Source of the DNA: Ovis canadensis
Taxonomy: Eukaryota; Chordata; Mammalia; Artiodactyla; Bovidae
Direction of reading: 5' to 3'
Length of the DNA stretch: 64,000 bases
NCBI RefSeq assembly: GCF_042477335.2
Contig: NC_091249.1
Coordinates: 44,438,001-44,502,000 of the forward strand
The notes under the pieces were generated by a model, which was not told the origin of the DNA, made no database searches, and was given only the letters and a program-made list of their open reading frames with translations. This document shows positions 62,981 to 64,000 of the stretch, one piece after another. Position 1 is the first letter of the stretch, and each line of letters opens with the position of its first letter. A program made the position numbers and the translations under genes.

Positions 62981-63059
62981 ATTTATTCACTGAGAAAATT
63001 CATAGTTCAGACTACTTTAAATAAATATCATCTGTGGTTGAAACTTCCAAATTTCTACC

Positions 63060-63725
63060 TCAAGCTCTAACTTGATCTCTGGACTCATATATCCAACTAC
63101 CTACTTGACATGTTAAAAGAAAATTCTGTGATTTTCTCCTGAAACTTTAAATCTTTTTCCATCTTATTAGATATAAGTTTAATTTTTCTGGTGGTTAAGG
63201 GCTAAAACTCATGATTCTTCCATTACGTTTCTCCTTTCTTCACAGCTCACGATAAATCCTTCAGCAAATGCTGTGATTTCGTCTGCAAAATCTATCCAGA
63301 ATCAGTCACTAATCACCATTTCTGCTTACTTCCTTTGACCAAATCACTAACACCTCTCACCTGGACCAACGCAGTAAGCCCATAACTGGTCATTCTCCAC
63401 TGGCTTTTGTTCTTCCACAGACTATTTTCCATATAGCAGTCACAGTGAAGTTTAAATGTAACCAGATCATGCTACTTCCTTATGGGTTCTTTTGAAAGCT
63501 TTACTGCCTTCTGATGCTTAAGCTATCCCTTTGCAAGTTCTTCTCTACTTGGCTGATCATTTCATTGTATTCAGGTCTCTGCTCAAATGTTATCTGAATT
63601 AACACAATACTTTTCATCACCATTTACTTCACATCACAAGAGGCAGGGACTTTGTCTTCCACATTCCTGTAGACCTAATGCCTAAAACAATAACTGATAA
63701 TAGCTGGTATTCAATAAACTCTCCC
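63060..63725 (+). mobile_element. L2 LINE 3' end
   Basis: In order: ctggaccaacgcagtaagcc, ccagatcatgctacttcct, tcaggtctctgctcaaatgt, agaggcagggactttgtctt, and a tail ending gctggtattcaataaact. Diverged but full in order. Confidence 0.75.
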
Positions 63726-64000
63726 TGAAGCACGTAAAAATTCCACTAGTGTGTGAAAGCATAGCTATAAATTTTAAACAGCTTTATATTTACCCTCATT
63801 GTTAATAGCCCAATAAGGCTCTTTTCCTCCCAGTAATAAACACAGATGAGTACCTAAGGAAAAGCAAGATAATAACTTGAAACCTATTCTGTTTGGATAA
63901 TTTATCTAGGTAAAAATCACTCAGAAAACAACTTTAGACCTGGTGCAAATCCTGTGCTAGGATCACTTGTTGCCTAATTACCTTTTTTATCTTGGGTCAA

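Larger units (their letters stand above)
62338..64000 (-). other. SRFBP1: SRFBP1 intron (continues past the window edge)
   Basis: No further SRFBP1 exon was found. The stretch holds an L2/MIR-like tail (62826-62884), a TG microsatellite (62915-62942) and an L2 3' end (63060-63725). Confidence 0.6.

Overview
The window is mammalian nuclear DNA from a ruminant (cattle, sheep, goat or deer type; species not resolvable by eye). The diagnosis rests on abundant BovB (RTE-type) LINE fragments and tRNA/BovB-derived Bov-tA and BOV-A2 SINEs, which mark ruminants, on top of older mammalian L1M, L2, MIR, MER5A and mariner remains. The two genes have clear vertebrate splice structure. I see no bacterial genes, CRISPR arrays or tRNA/rRNA genes.

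Region 1 (1-16.7 kb) is upstream of the first gene and has no supported coding sequence. It holds a BovB copy (1085-2158), a BOV-A2 SINE, an antisense L2 fragment, and a nested stack at 5.97-10.26 kb in which an old L1 was invaded by SINEs and by a 2.2 kb BovB. A diverged pair of related sequences lies at about 14.5 and 15.7 kb.

Region 2 (16.9-32.7 kb) is the complete LOX gene (lysyl oxidase) on the + strand. It has a CpG-rich promoter/5'UTR, seven exons with canonical splice sites whose phases join into one 418-residue preproprotein, and a 3'UTR of about 3.5 kb ending at an AATAAA near 32.70 kb. Signal peptide, propeptide, BMP1 site, copper-binding histidines and the Lys/Tyr pair of the LTQ cofactor are all intact.

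Region 3 (32.7-54.3 kb) is an intergenic stretch of about 22 kb built largely of transposon remains. These include a near full-length BovB with an inverted 5' part and a perfect 12-bp target-site duplication, a 1.25 kb mariner fossil, MER5A and several L1M 3' ends.

Region 4 (54.3-64 kb) carries the last four coding exons of SRFBP1 (BUD22 family) on the - strand, about 338 of an expected ~429 codons; the 5' exons lie beyond the right edge. LOX and SRFBP1 are tail to tail, matching their known mammalian arrangement. They are unrelated in function: LOX crosslinks collagen and elastin outside the cell, and SRFBP1 acts in the nucleus with SRF and in ribosome biogenesis.

No previously undescribed system is evident. 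The most noteworthy items are the twin-primed BovB, the open reading frame through LOX intron 1, a promoter G-quadruplex motif, two pairs of related non-coding repeats that I could not assign to a family, and a 38-nt SRFBP1 exon.
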